From positions 992,001-1,056,000 of the forward strand of contig OZ257146.1 in the NCBI GenBank assembly GCA_965279255.1: 64,000 nt of DNA. The letters are read 5' to 3'. Below, piece after piece: positions 28,672 to 37,680 of this stretch. Under the pieces are notes generated by a model. The model saw only the letters and a list, made by a program, of their open reading frames with translations. It was not told where the DNA came from and searched no databases. Origin of the DNA: CAMFLJ01 sp965279255. Lineage in GTDB: Bacteria > Actinomycetota > Acidimicrobiia > Acidimicrobiales > Acidimicrobilacustridaceae. Position 1 is the first letter of the stretch. Every line of letters begins with the position of its first letter. A program made the position numbers and the translations under genes.

Positions 28672-29898
28672 ATGAACCTCGCCGGGCGCCGCGTCGTCCT
28701 CGGCGTCACCGGTGGCATCGCCGCCTACAAGGCGGTCGAGGTCTGCCGTCGCCTCGTCGACGCCGGCGCCCACGTGGCGCCGATCATGACCGAGGGCGCG
28801 ACCCACTTCGTGGGCGAGACCACCTTCTCGGCGCTGGCCTCCGAGCCCGTGCAGACCTCGCTGTGGCACGAGCAGTCGCCCATCCCGCACACCCGGCTGG
28901 GCCAGGGCGCCGACGTCATCGTGGTCGCCCCCGCCACCGCCCGGCTGCTGTCGGCCTACGCCTCGGGCTACTCCGACGACCTGCTCACCGCCACGCTCAT
29001 CGCCACCCGGGCCCCGGTCGTGGTGTGCCCGGCGATGCACACCGAGATGTGGGAGCACCCGGCGGTGCAGGCCAACCTCGACACGCTGCGCTCCCGTGGC
29101 GTCGTGATCGTGCCCCCGGCCGAGGGCCGCCTCGCCGGCGGCGACGTCGGCACCGGCCGCCTCGCCGACCCCGCCGACATCGTGGCGGCCGTCGAGCAGG
29201 TCCTGGGCTCCGGCTCCGAGCGCGACCTCGACGGCGTGCGCGTGCTGGTCACCGCCGGCGGCACCCGCGAGGCCATCGACCCCGTCCGGGTGATCACCAA
29301 CCGTTCGTCGGGCAAGCAGGGCCACGCCATCGCCGCCGACGCGCTGGCCCGCGGTGCCCACGTCACCCTGGTCACCACCGCCTCGCTGCCCGCCCCCGCC
29401 GGGGCCGAGGTCATCGAGGTCGTCAGCGCCGCCGACATGCAGGCCGCGGTGATGCCGATCGCCGCCGACCACGACGTCATCGTCATGGCCGCCGCCGTCG
29501 CCGACTTCCGCCCCGTCGTCGTCGCCGACCACAAGCTCAAGAAGGACGAGCTCGCCGCCGCCTCCGACGGCGCCCCCGTCATCGTGCTCGAGCCCACCCA
29601 CGACTTCCTCGTCGACCTCGGCCACGCCAAGCGCGCCGGCCAGCTCGTCGTGGGCTTCGCCGCGGAGACCGACGACCTCGTCGCCAACGCCCGCAAGAAG
29701 CTCGAGCGCAAGAACCTCGACCTCATCGTCGCCAACGACGTCGGCGCCCCCGGCGTCGGCTTCGAGCACGACACCAACGCCGTCGTGCTCGTCAGGGCCG
29801 ACGGCGTGGACCAAGATGTCCCCCTGACCGACAAGCGGTCCGTGGCGAAGGCCGTGCTCGATGCCGTCGTGGCCTTGCGCGCGGTCCCACACCCCTGA
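28672..29898 (+). CDS. coaBC: Bifunctional CoaBC (PPC decarboxylase / PPC synthetase)
   Basis: 408 residues. It makes 4'-phosphopantetheine from phosphopantothenate, cysteine and CTP for coenzyme A. The CoaC half has VLGVTGGIAAYKAVEV, the APATARLLSAYASG block and CPAMHTEMW. The CoaB half begins VLVTAGGTREAIDPVRVITNRSSGKQG and has AAAVADFRPV. In the CoaC flap the E. coli sequence ACGD is AGGD here, so the usual Cys is Gly. Start ATG 28672. Confidence 0.96.
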   Translation: MNLAGRRVVLGVTGGIAAYKAVEVCRRLVDAGAHVAPIMTEGATHFVGETTFSALASEPVQTSLWHEQSPIPHTRLGQGADVIVVAPATARLLSAYASGYSDDLLTATLIATRAPVVVCPAMHTEMWEHPAVQANLDTLRSRGVVIVPPAEGRLAGGDVGTGRLADPADIVAAVEQVLGSGSERDLDGVRVLVTAGGTREAIDPVRVITNRSSGKQGHAIAADALARGAHVTLVTTASLPAPAGAEVIEVVSAADMQAAVMPIAADHDVIVMAAAVADFRPVVVADHKLKKDELAAASDGAPVIVLEPTHDFLVDLGHAKRAGQLVVGFAAETDDLVANARKKLERKNLDLIVANDVGAPGVGFEHDTNAVVLVRADGVDQDVPLTDKRSVAKAVLDAVVALRAVPHP

Positions 29899-29962
29899 CC
29901 AACCGACCACGAGCGGGCGGCCCGAGCCCCGACCGACCCCCTCCCGCCGGCAAGGAGCATGC

Positions 29963-31156
<1,194 letters not shown>

Positions 31157-31185
31157 CCGGACCGACCCGTCGGCGGCGCACCCCC

Positions 31186-33084
31186 GTGGCCGCCCGTCCA
31201 CCTCGCGACCAGGGCTCGTTCGACTTCGGCGCGCCCGATGACCCACTTCCCGAACTGGTAGGGGATGAGCGCGCTCCGGCGACCGGATCCAGCACCAGTT
31301 CGGACGGGGCCGCGCGCAACGGGGAGGTGCCGACGCCGTCGGTGGGTCGGGTGGTGCGGGTCCGGCCCGACGAGCCCGGGCTCGACAAGCTGTTCGACTA
31401 CGTCGTGCCCGCCGCCCTCGACGACCAGGTCAGGGTGGGGTCGGTCGTGCGCATCGCCCTCGCCGGGCGGCGCGTGGGCGGCTGGGTCGTCGCCGACGAC
31501 GTCGAGCCGCCCGACGGGGTCGAGCTCCAGCCCCTCGCCAAGGTCACCGGCTGGGGCCCGCCGCCCGAGCTGCTCGAGCTGGCCGACTGGGCGGCCTGGC
31601 GCTGGGCCGGGCGCCCGGCGTCGGTGCTGCGCACGGCCACCGCGGCCCACGCCGTACGGGCGCTTCCCCGCGCGCCCCGGCTGAGCGTCCCGCCTCCGGG
31701 CCCGGTCGCGCCCGACGAGGTCCACGACCTGGCGGCCGAGGCCCTGGCCGCCGGGGTGGCCACCGTGCGCCTCCCACCGGCCGCCGACCCCTACCCCGTT
31801 CTCGTCGCGGCCGCCGCCCTGGGGCCGATCCTGGTCGTCGGCCCGGTCGCGTCGTCGGTGCGGCGCCTCGGCCTGCGGTTGCGGCGGGCCGGCCAGCCCG
31901 TGGCCCTCATGCCCGACGACTGGGCCACCGCCCGGGCCGGCGCCTCGAGCGTGTTCGGCACGCGGGCGGCGGCGTGGGCCCCCGTGCCGCGCCCGGCGGC
32001 GATCGTGGTGCTCGACGAGCACGACGAGTCGTTGCAGCAGGAGCAGGCCCCCACCTGGCACGCCCGCGACGTCCTCGTCGAGCGGGCCCGCCGCCTGGGC
32101 GTGCCGTGCGTGATGGTGAGCCCCGCGCCGTCGCTCGAGGCGCTCGAGCTCGGCCCGCTCTTCACCCCGAGCCGGGCGGCCGAGCGGGCCGGGTGGCCCC
32201 TGGTCGAGGCTGTCGACCGGCGGGGCGCGCCGCCGGGGGAGGGGTTGTTCAGCGAGCGGCTCGTGCAGGCGCTGCGCTCCGACGCGCGGGTGGTCTGCAT
32301 CCTCAACCGGAAGGGCCGCTCCCGCCTCACCAGCTGTGCCAACTGCAACGAGGTGGCGACCTGCGAGCGCTGCCAGGCGGCGGTGGTGCAGGCCGAGGAG
32401 GGAGCCCTGGCGTGCCTGCGCTGCGGCACCGTCCGCCCCGTGATCTGCACCCACTGCGGTGCCACCCGGATGAAGAACCTGAGGGCTGGCGTCAGCCGCG
32501 TCCGTGAGGAGCTCGAGGCCCTGGCCCGCGAGCCCGTGGGCGAGCTCACCGCCGACATCGACCTCGGGGCCGGGGGCACCGGCACCCGCATCGTGGTGGG
32601 CACCGAGGCCGCGCTGCACCAGCTCGACGCGGCCGACGTGGTCGCCTTCCTCGACCTCGACCAGGAGCTGCTGGCGCCGCGCTACCGGGCCGCTGAGGAG
32701 GCGTTCGGCCTGCTGGTGCGGGCGGCGCGCCTCGTGGGCGGCCGTGGCGGTGGCGGGCGTCTGCTGCTGCAGACCCGTCAGCCCCGCCACGAGGTCGTCC
32801 AGGCGGCGGTGATGGCCGACCCGGCGAGGGTGGCGGCCGCCGAGGCCGACCGCCGCCGGGAGCTGGCCTACCCGCCGGCCACCGCGATGGCCGTGGTGTC
32901 GGGGCCGTCCGGTCCGGCGTGGGTGGCGGCGTTCGGCACCCCGACCGGTGTCGAGGTGCTCGGCCCCGCCGACGGTCGTTGGCTGCTGCGGGCCCCCGAC
33001 CACGACACCCTGTGCGAGGCCATGGCCTCGGTCGTCCGCCCACCCGGCCGGGTGCGGGTCGAGGTCGACCCCCTCCGGCTCTGA
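31186..33084 (+). CDS. priA: Primosomal PriA homologue with degenerate helicase motifs
   Basis: 632 residues. An N-terminal DNA-binding domain (VGRVVRVRPDEPGLDKLFDY, VRIALAGRRVGGWV) is followed by a helicase-like core. The Walker A position carries TVRLPPAADPYPVLVAAAA with no GKT/S, while a DEHD box remains at 277-280. Eight cysteines (384-424, in CxxC pairs) form the zinc sites. Loss of Walker A is typical of actinobacterial PriA, which probably acts as a structural restart or loading factor. It starts at GTG 31186 and its metK neighbour is conserved. Confidence 0.9.
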   Translation: MAARPPRDQGSFDFGAPDDPLPELVGDERAPATGSSTSSDGAARNGEVPTPSVGRVVRVRPDEPGLDKLFDYVVPAALDDQVRVGSVVRIALAGRRVGGWVVADDVEPPDGVELQPLAKVTGWGPPPELLELADWAAWRWAGRPASVLRTATAAHAVRALPRAPRLSVPPPGPVAPDEVHDLAAEALAAGVATVRLPPAADPYPVLVAAAALGPILVVGPVASSVRRLGLRLRRAGQPVALMPDDWATARAGASSVFGTRAAAWAPVPRPAAIVVLDEHDESLQQEQAPTWHARDVLVERARRLGVPCVMVSPAPSLEALELGPLFTPSRAAERAGWPLVEAVDRRGAPPGEGLFSERLVQALRSDARVVCILNRKGRSRLTSCANCNEVATCERCQAAVVQAEEGALACLRCGTVRPVICTHCGATRMKNLRAGVSRVREELEALAREPVGELTADIDLGAGGTGTRIVVGTEAALHQLDAADVVAFLDLDQELLAPRYRAAEEAFGLLVRAARLVGGRGGGGRLLLQTRQPRHEVVQAAVMADPARVAAAEADRRRELAYPPATAMAVVSGPSGPAWVAAFGTPTGVEVLGPADGRWLLRAPDHDTLCEAMASVVRPPGRVRVEVDPLRL

Positions 33085-33122
33085 CCGTCCCCGTGAGCCT
33101 CTCGGCGGCCCGGCCGCGGCGC

Positions 33123-33128
33123 TACGGT
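33123..33128 (+). promoter_or_regulatory. Predicted -10 box of the secreted VanY-like gene (leaderless)
   Basis: TACGGT is followed by 6 bases and then ATG 33135. Confidence 0.45.
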
Positions 33129-33134
33129 CGGCGG

Positions 33135-34934
33135 ATGGGAGGGACGCGCTCATCGGCGCTCGGCGAGAGCGCGCCGCACCGTGGCCGCCGCCTCGGGTCG
33201 TTGCTCGCGTTCGTCGCTGTGCTGGCGGCCGTGTTGGTCCCGGGCGTGCTCACCGCGCCGACGGCGTCGGCGGTCGAGACGTTCCCGGACCTCTCGGCGG
33301 ACGAGATCACCACGCTGCTCGACCGGGCGCCGCTGCCCGGAACGACGCCGCCCGGCAGCCCGCCCCAGGTGACCGGCGATGCCGGGGCCGACGCCCGGAT
33401 CGTTGCCCTCGCACGGGGCACCGACTACCACCAGCGCCCCCAGACCTGGGTCTCCCCGCTGAGCGGGGCCGCCGGCGTGCCGCTGAACCCCGAGGCCGCC
33501 GACGCGCTGGTCGCCATGGCCGCCGCGGCGGGGGCACAGGGTGCGCCCTTCGTCGCCGCCTCCGGTTACCGCAGCCCCGACGACCAGCGGCGGATCTTCC
33601 TCGACGAGCTCGCCCTCCGGGGCCGCCAGCGCATCGGCCGCACCTACACCAACGGCGAGATCGCCTCCGGCGCGGCCGACGCCGCCATCGTCGACGTGCT
33701 GCGCCTGAACTCCATCCCAGGCTTCTCCCTGCACCACACCGCCGACGCCGCGGACCTCGTCGCCCCCGGAGGGTCGCTCGCCGCGTTCAGCGGCACCGCC
33801 GCCTACCGCTGGCTCTCCGCCAACAACTACGCCAACGCAAAGGCGTTCGGCTTCCTGCCCAGCTACCCGGTCGGCGCCACCGCCATCGGGCCGGACCCCG
33901 AACCGTGGGAGTTCACCTACGTCGGCACCCGCACGATCCGCTGCGCCGCCAACCTCGTGCCGATCGCCGACGGGAGCCCGGGGCACTGCCCGGTCGGCCG
34001 CCTCGACGTGGTGGTGGTCGAGGGCACCCGGGTCACCGCCGTGGGTTGGACCGCCGACCCCGACGCGACCGCCACGCCCCTCGAGGTCCACGTCTGGATC
34101 GACGACAAGGTGCTGGCCGTGCGGGCCGGCGTCAACCGCCCCGACGTGGGGGCGGCCACGCCGTACGGCTCGCTGCACGGTTTCGAGGCCGGCGCCGACC
34201 TGGCCCCCGGACCCCACGCGGTCTGCGCCCACGCCCTCAACGACGTCGCCGGTGAGCAGAGCACCCTGCTCGGCTGCACGGTGGTCGTCGTGCGCACCCG
34301 CGCCCCGGTGGGCAACCTCGACCGGGTGGCCCCCTCGGGCACCGGGCTGACTCTCGACGGATGGACCGCCGACCCGGACCGCCCCGACCTCCCGCTCGAG
34401 GTCCACCTCTACGTCGACGGTCGCGCCCTGGCGGTCCGCGCCGATTCGGCCCGCCCCGACGTGGGGGCGGCCACCCCGTTCGGCCCGCTCCACGGCTACT
34501 CGGCCTGGATCGGCCTCCCCGCCGGGGCCCACACCGTGTGCGCGTTCGCCATCTCGCCCCAGCCCACCGAGGGCAACCCTCGGCTCGGCTGCCGGTCCGC
34601 CGTCTCCCTCGGCACCGAGCCCGCGGGCAACCTCGACCGCGTCGTCGCCGAGCCGGGCGGCGTGCGGGTCGAGGGCTGGGCGGTCGACGCCGAGCTGCCG
34701 GCCCAGCCCCTCGACGTGCACGTCTACCTCGACGGTGCCTTCGCCTCGGTGGCCACGGCCGACCGGTCACGGCCCGACGTCGACGCCGTGTTCGGGGTCG
34801 GGGGCGCCCACGGCTTCTCGACCGTGGTGGCCGCGGCGCCGGGCGATCACACGGCCTGCGTGTTCGCCATCGCCGTCACCCCGGGCGAGCCCCACCGGCT
34901 GCTGGGGTGCCGGGTGGTGCGGGTGGCCGGCTAG
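33135..34934 (+). CDS. Secreted VanY-like (M15B) protein with three C-terminal repeats
   Basis: 599 residues. A signal peptide (basic RGRR, then a hydrophobic stretch to about residue 45, ending TASA) is followed by an M15B D-Ala-D-Ala carboxypeptidase-like domain: SGYRS (143-147) and SLHHTADAAD (198-207), with the metal-binding His200 and Asp207. The final motif, normally ExWH, reads EPWE (256-259), so the expected zinc His is Glu259. Three about 100-residue repeats follow, each with GWT/AxDP, HVY/WxDG, RPDVxA and a HGF/Y then LGC end. I infer a wall-associated protein; activity is uncertain. It follows priA. Confidence 0.82.
   Translation: MGGTRSSALGESAPHRGRRLGSLLAFVAVLAAVLVPGVLTAPTASAVETFPDLSADEITTLLDRAPLPGTTPPGSPPQVTGDAGADARIVALARGTDYHQRPQTWVSPLSGAAGVPLNPEAADALVAMAAAAGAQGAPFVAASGYRSPDDQRRIFLDELALRGRQRIGRTYTNGEIASGAADAAIVDVLRLNSIPGFSLHHTADAADLVAPGGSLAAFSGTAAYRWLSANNYANAKAFGFLPSYPVGATAIGPDPEPWEFTYVGTRTIRCAANLVPIADGSPGHCPVGRLDVVVVEGTRVTAVGWTADPDATATPLEVHVWIDDKVLAVRAGVNRPDVGAATPYGSLHGFEAGADLAPGPHAVCAHALNDVAGEQSTLLGCTVVVVRTRAPVGNLDRVAPSGTGLTLDGWTADPDRPDLPLEVHLYVDGRALAVRADSARPDVGAATPFGPLHGYSAWIGLPAGAHTVCAFAISPQPTEGNPRLGCRSAVSLGTEPAGNLDRVVAEPGGVRVEGWAVDAELPAQPLDVHVYLDGAFASVATADRSRPDVDAVFGVGGAHGFSTVVAAAPGDHTACVFAIAVTPGEPHRLLGCRVVRVAG
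33993..34931 (+). repeat. Three tandem domain repeats in the VanY-like gene
   Basis: Repeat units begin near 33993, 34308 and 34623, each about 315 bases (105 codons). Shared landmarks are GNLDRV, GWTADPD, PLEVHVYVDG, RPDVGAATPFG, LHGY and LGCR, with two cysteines per unit. Repeat 2 is closest to the apparent consensus and repeat 3 the most divergent. Such repeats are widespread in secreted actinobacterial proteins, probably as binding or spacer modules. Confidence 0.8.
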
Positions 34935-35512
34935 GCCGTGGGGCCGGCGGGGCCCGAGGTCCAGGCGGTGCGCCGGGCCTCGTAGCAGGCGATGGCGGTG
35001 GCGGTGCCCACGTTGAGCGAGCCGATGCGGCCGAGCTGCGGGATGTAGGCGAGGGCGTCGCACGAGCCGAGCAGCTCCTTCGAGAGCCCGCGGTCCTCGT
35101 GGCCGATGGCCAGGCACACCGGGCTGGAGAGGTCGACCTCGTGGAGGGGTCGAGCCGTCTCGGCCAGCTCGACGCCGACGATGCGGTAGCCCGCCGCCCG
35201 TGCCGCGGCGACGGCGTCGGCCGAGGTCTCGTGGTCGGTCCAGGTGCAGAAGCGCTGGGACCCGAGCGCCGTCTTCTGGACCTTGGCGTCGGTGGGGGAC
35301 GGGGCGCCGACGAGCCACAGGTGGTCGACCGAGAAGGCGGCGGCGGTGCGCAGGATCGCCCCGACGTTGAACGGGTTCTGCACGCCGTCGAGCAACAGGC
35401 CGAGCTTGCCCTCGGTGATGCGGCGCCGGTCGCGGTGAAGGCGCTTGAGCTCGGTGCCGCCGAGGTTGCGGGGCACCACCGGGCCGTCGTCGATGGGCTT
35501 CGGGCGGCTCAT
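34931..35512 (-). CDS. SPOUT RNA ribose methyltransferase (TrmH-like)
   Basis: 193 residues. The three SPOUT motifs are complete: LLLDGVQNPFNVGAILRTA, LAIGHEDRGLS, and IGSLNVGTATAIACYEA. The family transfers methyl from SAM to a ribose 2'-OH in tRNA or rRNA through a knotted dimer; the substrate cannot be read from sequence, though small TrmH-type enzymes often modify G18 of tRNA. ATG 35512 overlaps the stop of the upstream methyltransferase (ATGA). Its stop shares CTAG with the convergent VanY-like gene. Confidence 0.88.
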   Translation of the reverse strand: MSRPKPIDDGPVVPRNLGGTELKRLHRDRRRITEGKLGLLLDGVQNPFNVGAILRTAAAFSVDHLWLVGAPSPTDAKVQKTALGSQRFCTWTDHETSADAVAAARAAGYRIVGVELAETARPLHEVDLSSPVCLAIGHEDRGLSKELLGSCDALAYIPQLGRIGSLNVGTATAIACYEARRTAWTSGPAGPTA

Positions 35513-36156
35513 CGGGCCGACACCTCCAGCAACCGGTAGCCGGCGCGGGAGACGAGGCGCTCTGTGGCCCAGCCCTCGCCCTCCATCCACGTGCTCAACG
35601 AGTCGGCGCCGAGGTGGCGCTGCACCACGAGCCACGCCTTCGCGCCGGGGGAGAGGCGGTCGAGCCAACGGGTGAGCAGGGCGTGGAGGGCGTCCTTGCC
35701 GATGCGGATCGGCGGGTTCGACCAGATGCCGTCGAAGCGCAGGTCGGGCAGGGCGGCCACGTCGTCGGGAGCTCCGGCCACGGGCGTGCCGGCCTCGTCG
35801 ACCACCACGGGGTGCACTCGCTCGGCGCCGTTGGCGACGGCGTTCTCGGCGCACAGGGCGACGGCCCGCTCGTTCACGTCGACCGCCCAGACCCGGGCCT
35901 CGGGAGCACGGCGGGCGAGCGACACGGCGATGGGCCCGTACCCGCAGCCGAGGTCGAGCAGGTCACCCATCACGTCGCTCGGATGAGGCGCCTCCTGCAG
36001 CAGCAGCCGGGTGCCGGGGTCGATGCGCTCGGTCGAGAACACCCCCCGGTCGGTGGTGAGGGAGAGCTCGAGGTCGGCGAGCGAGAGCCGGACCGGGCGC
36101 CGGTCGGATGCCACCGACGGCTGCCGGGCGAAGTACTGCGAGGAGGGTCCGGGCAC
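35509..36156 (-). CDS. Class I methyltransferase, RsmC-like
   Basis: 215 residues starting at GTG 36156. The SAM-binding motif I is LLDLGCGYGPIAVSLA, and the catalytic NPPI motif appears as WSNPPIRIGKDALH. That NPPIR..K block is typical of the C-terminal catalytic domain of RsmC, which methylates G1207 of 16S rRNA. The protein lacks the long N-terminal non-catalytic half, as in many actinobacterial versions. It is cotranscribed with the TrmH-like gene and divergent from def. Confidence 0.88.
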   Translation of the reverse strand: MPGPSSQYFARQPSVASDRRPVRLSLADLELSLTTDRGVFSTERIDPGTRLLLQEAPHPSDVMGDLLDLGCGYGPIAVSLARRAPEARVWAVDVNERAVALCAENAVANGAERVHPVVVDEAGTPVAGAPDDVAALPDLRFDGIWSNPPIRIGKDALHALLTRWLDRLSPGAKAWLVVQRHLGADSLSTWMEGEGWATERLVSRAGYRLLEVSAR

Positions 36157-36162
36157 CGCCCG

Positions 36163-36172
36163 ACGCTACCCT
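36163..36172. promoter_or_regulatory. Overlapping divergent -10 boxes of the RsmC-like gene and def
   Basis: On the minus strand TAGCGT (36168-36163) is followed by 6 bases and GTG 36156. On the plus strand TACCCT (36167-36172) is followed by 6 bases and GTG 36179. The boxes share two base pairs, so polymerase can occupy only one at a time. Both messages would be leaderless. Confidence 0.55.
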
Positions 36173-36178
36173 TGAGCC

Positions 36179-36721
36179 GTGGCCCCGCACGCGATCCGGA
36201 TCATCGGTGACCCCGTACTGAAGCAGAAGGCAGCCGACGTCTCGAAGGTCGACGGCTCGTTCGTGAAGCTGGTCGACGACATGTTCGTCACCATGTACGA
36301 CGCCCCTGGTGTCGGCCTCGCGGCCCCCCAGGTGGGCGTCCAGCAGCGCTTCTTCGTCTACGACTACGACGACGAGCCGGGCATCATCATCAACCCGACC
36401 ATCGTCGAGAGCCGTGGCGAGTTCACCTTCGTCGAGGGGTGCCTGTCGGTGCCGGGGCTGAGCTGGGAGATCGTGCGGCCCAACGAGATCCACGTGAAGG
36501 GCTACGACCTCGACGGCAACGAGGTCGACCTCGAGCTCGACGACTACGCCGGTCGCGTGTTCCAGCACGAGATCGACCACCTCGAGGGCGTCCTGCTCGT
36601 CGAGCACCTCACCGAGGAGCAGCGCAAGGAGGCCCGCAAGGCCATCCGCGAGCTGCGCATGCGGGGCATCGAGCGCCTGCCCGAGCCCGAGGTCGCCGCC
36701 GGGCGCCTGCGCCTGCCCTGA
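36179..36721 (+). CDS. def: Peptide deformylase
   Basis: 180 residues. It removes the formyl group from nascent proteins using Fe2+ or Zn2+. All three family motifs are present: GVGLAAPQVG, EGCLSVPG with the metal Cys, and QHEIDHLEG with two metal His and the catalytic Glu. It starts at GTG 36179. fmt follows 8 bases after the stop, pairing formylation and deformylation. Confidence 0.97.
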   Translation: MAPHAIRIIGDPVLKQKAADVSKVDGSFVKLVDDMFVTMYDAPGVGLAAPQVGVQQRFFVYDYDDEPGIIINPTIVESRGEFTFVEGCLSVPGLSWEIVRPNEIHVKGYDLDGNEVDLELDDYAGRVFQHEIDHLEGVLLVEHLTEEQRKEARKAIRELRMRGIERLPEPEVAAGRLRLP

Positions 36722-36729
36722 GCCCCTCC

Positions 36730-37680
36730 GTGCCCGACCCCTCCGCCGACCCCACCGCGCCCGACCGACCTCCGCTCGCCGTCGCCCCCGCACTGCCCCG
36801 TCGCATCGCCTACCTCGGCACGCCCGACGTGGCCGTTCCGCCGTTGCGGGCGCTGCACACCGCCGGGCTCGAGATCGCCCTCGTCGTGACCCGGCCCGAC
36901 AAGCGCCGTGGCCGAGGCAGCACCCTCTCGCCCAGCCCGGTCAAGGCCGTCGCCCTCGAGCTGGGGCTGCCCGTCACCGACGACCTCGACGCCGTGCTCG
37001 ACGCCGGTATCGAGCTCGGCGTGGTGGTGGCCTACGGCCGCATCATCCCGAGGCGGGTGCTCGAGGCCGTCCCCATGGTGAACCTGCACTTCTCGCTGCT
37101 GCCCCGGTGGCGGGGCGCGGCCCCTGTCGAGCGGGCGTTGCTCGCCGGCGACGCCACCACCGGCGTGTGCCTCATGGAGGTCGCCGAAGGCCTCGACACC
37201 GGCGCCGTGTACGCCGTCGAGGAGACCCCCATCGCACCCGACGACACCCTGACCTCACTGCGGGGCCGCCTCGTGGAGATGGGCAGCCGCATGGTGGTCG
37301 ACGCCCTCACCACAGGGCTGACCCCGCCGGTCCCCCAGATCGGCGAGCCCACCCACGCCGCCAAGATCGACCCTGCAGAGCTGGCCCTCGACTGGCACCG
37401 GCCGGCCGCCGAGCTCGACCGGCTCGTCCGCCTCGGCGGGGCCTGGTCCACGTTCCGGGGCAAGCGCCTCAAGGTGTGGCAGGTCGAGGTCGTCGACGGC
37501 TCCGACGTGCCGGAGGGCCTCGCCGGCGTCGCCCCCGGTTCCCTCGACGGCACCGTCGTGGCCGCCGGCTCGGGTGCGCTGCGCCTCATCGAGGTCCAGC
37601 CCGAGGGCAAGGGCCGCCAGGATGCCGCGGCGTGGCGCAACGGCCACCGCCCGGAGCCCGGCGAACGGCTGGGAGCGTGA
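36730..37680 (+). CDS. fmt: Methionyl-tRNA formyltransferase
   Basis: 316 residues. It formylates initiator Met-tRNA with 10-formyl-THF. The N-terminal domain has RIAYLGTPDVAVPPL, VVTRPDKRRGRG and the catalytic NLHFSLLPRWRGAAPV block; the C-terminal tRNA-binding domain follows. It carries a 20-residue proline-rich N-terminal extension from GTG 36730. It overlaps rsmB as GTGA. Confidence 0.96.
   Translation: MPDPSADPTAPDRPPLAVAPALPRRIAYLGTPDVAVPPLRALHTAGLEIALVVTRPDKRRGRGSTLSPSPVKAVALELGLPVTDDLDAVLDAGIELGVVVAYGRIIPRRVLEAVPMVNLHFSLLPRWRGAAPVERALLAGDATTGVCLMEVAEGLDTGAVYAVEETPIAPDDTLTSLRGRLVEMGSRMVVDALTTGLTPPVPQIGEPTHAAKIDPAELALDWHRPAAELDRLVRLGGAWSTFRGKRLKVWQVEVVDGSDVPEGLAGVAPGSLDGTVVAAGSGALRLIEVQPEGKGRQDAAAWRNGHRPEPGERLGA

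Noticed and set aside
29899..29962. Possible SAM riboswitch before metK
   Set aside because: The gap is only 64 bases and shows no paired architecture resembling known SAM riboswitches.
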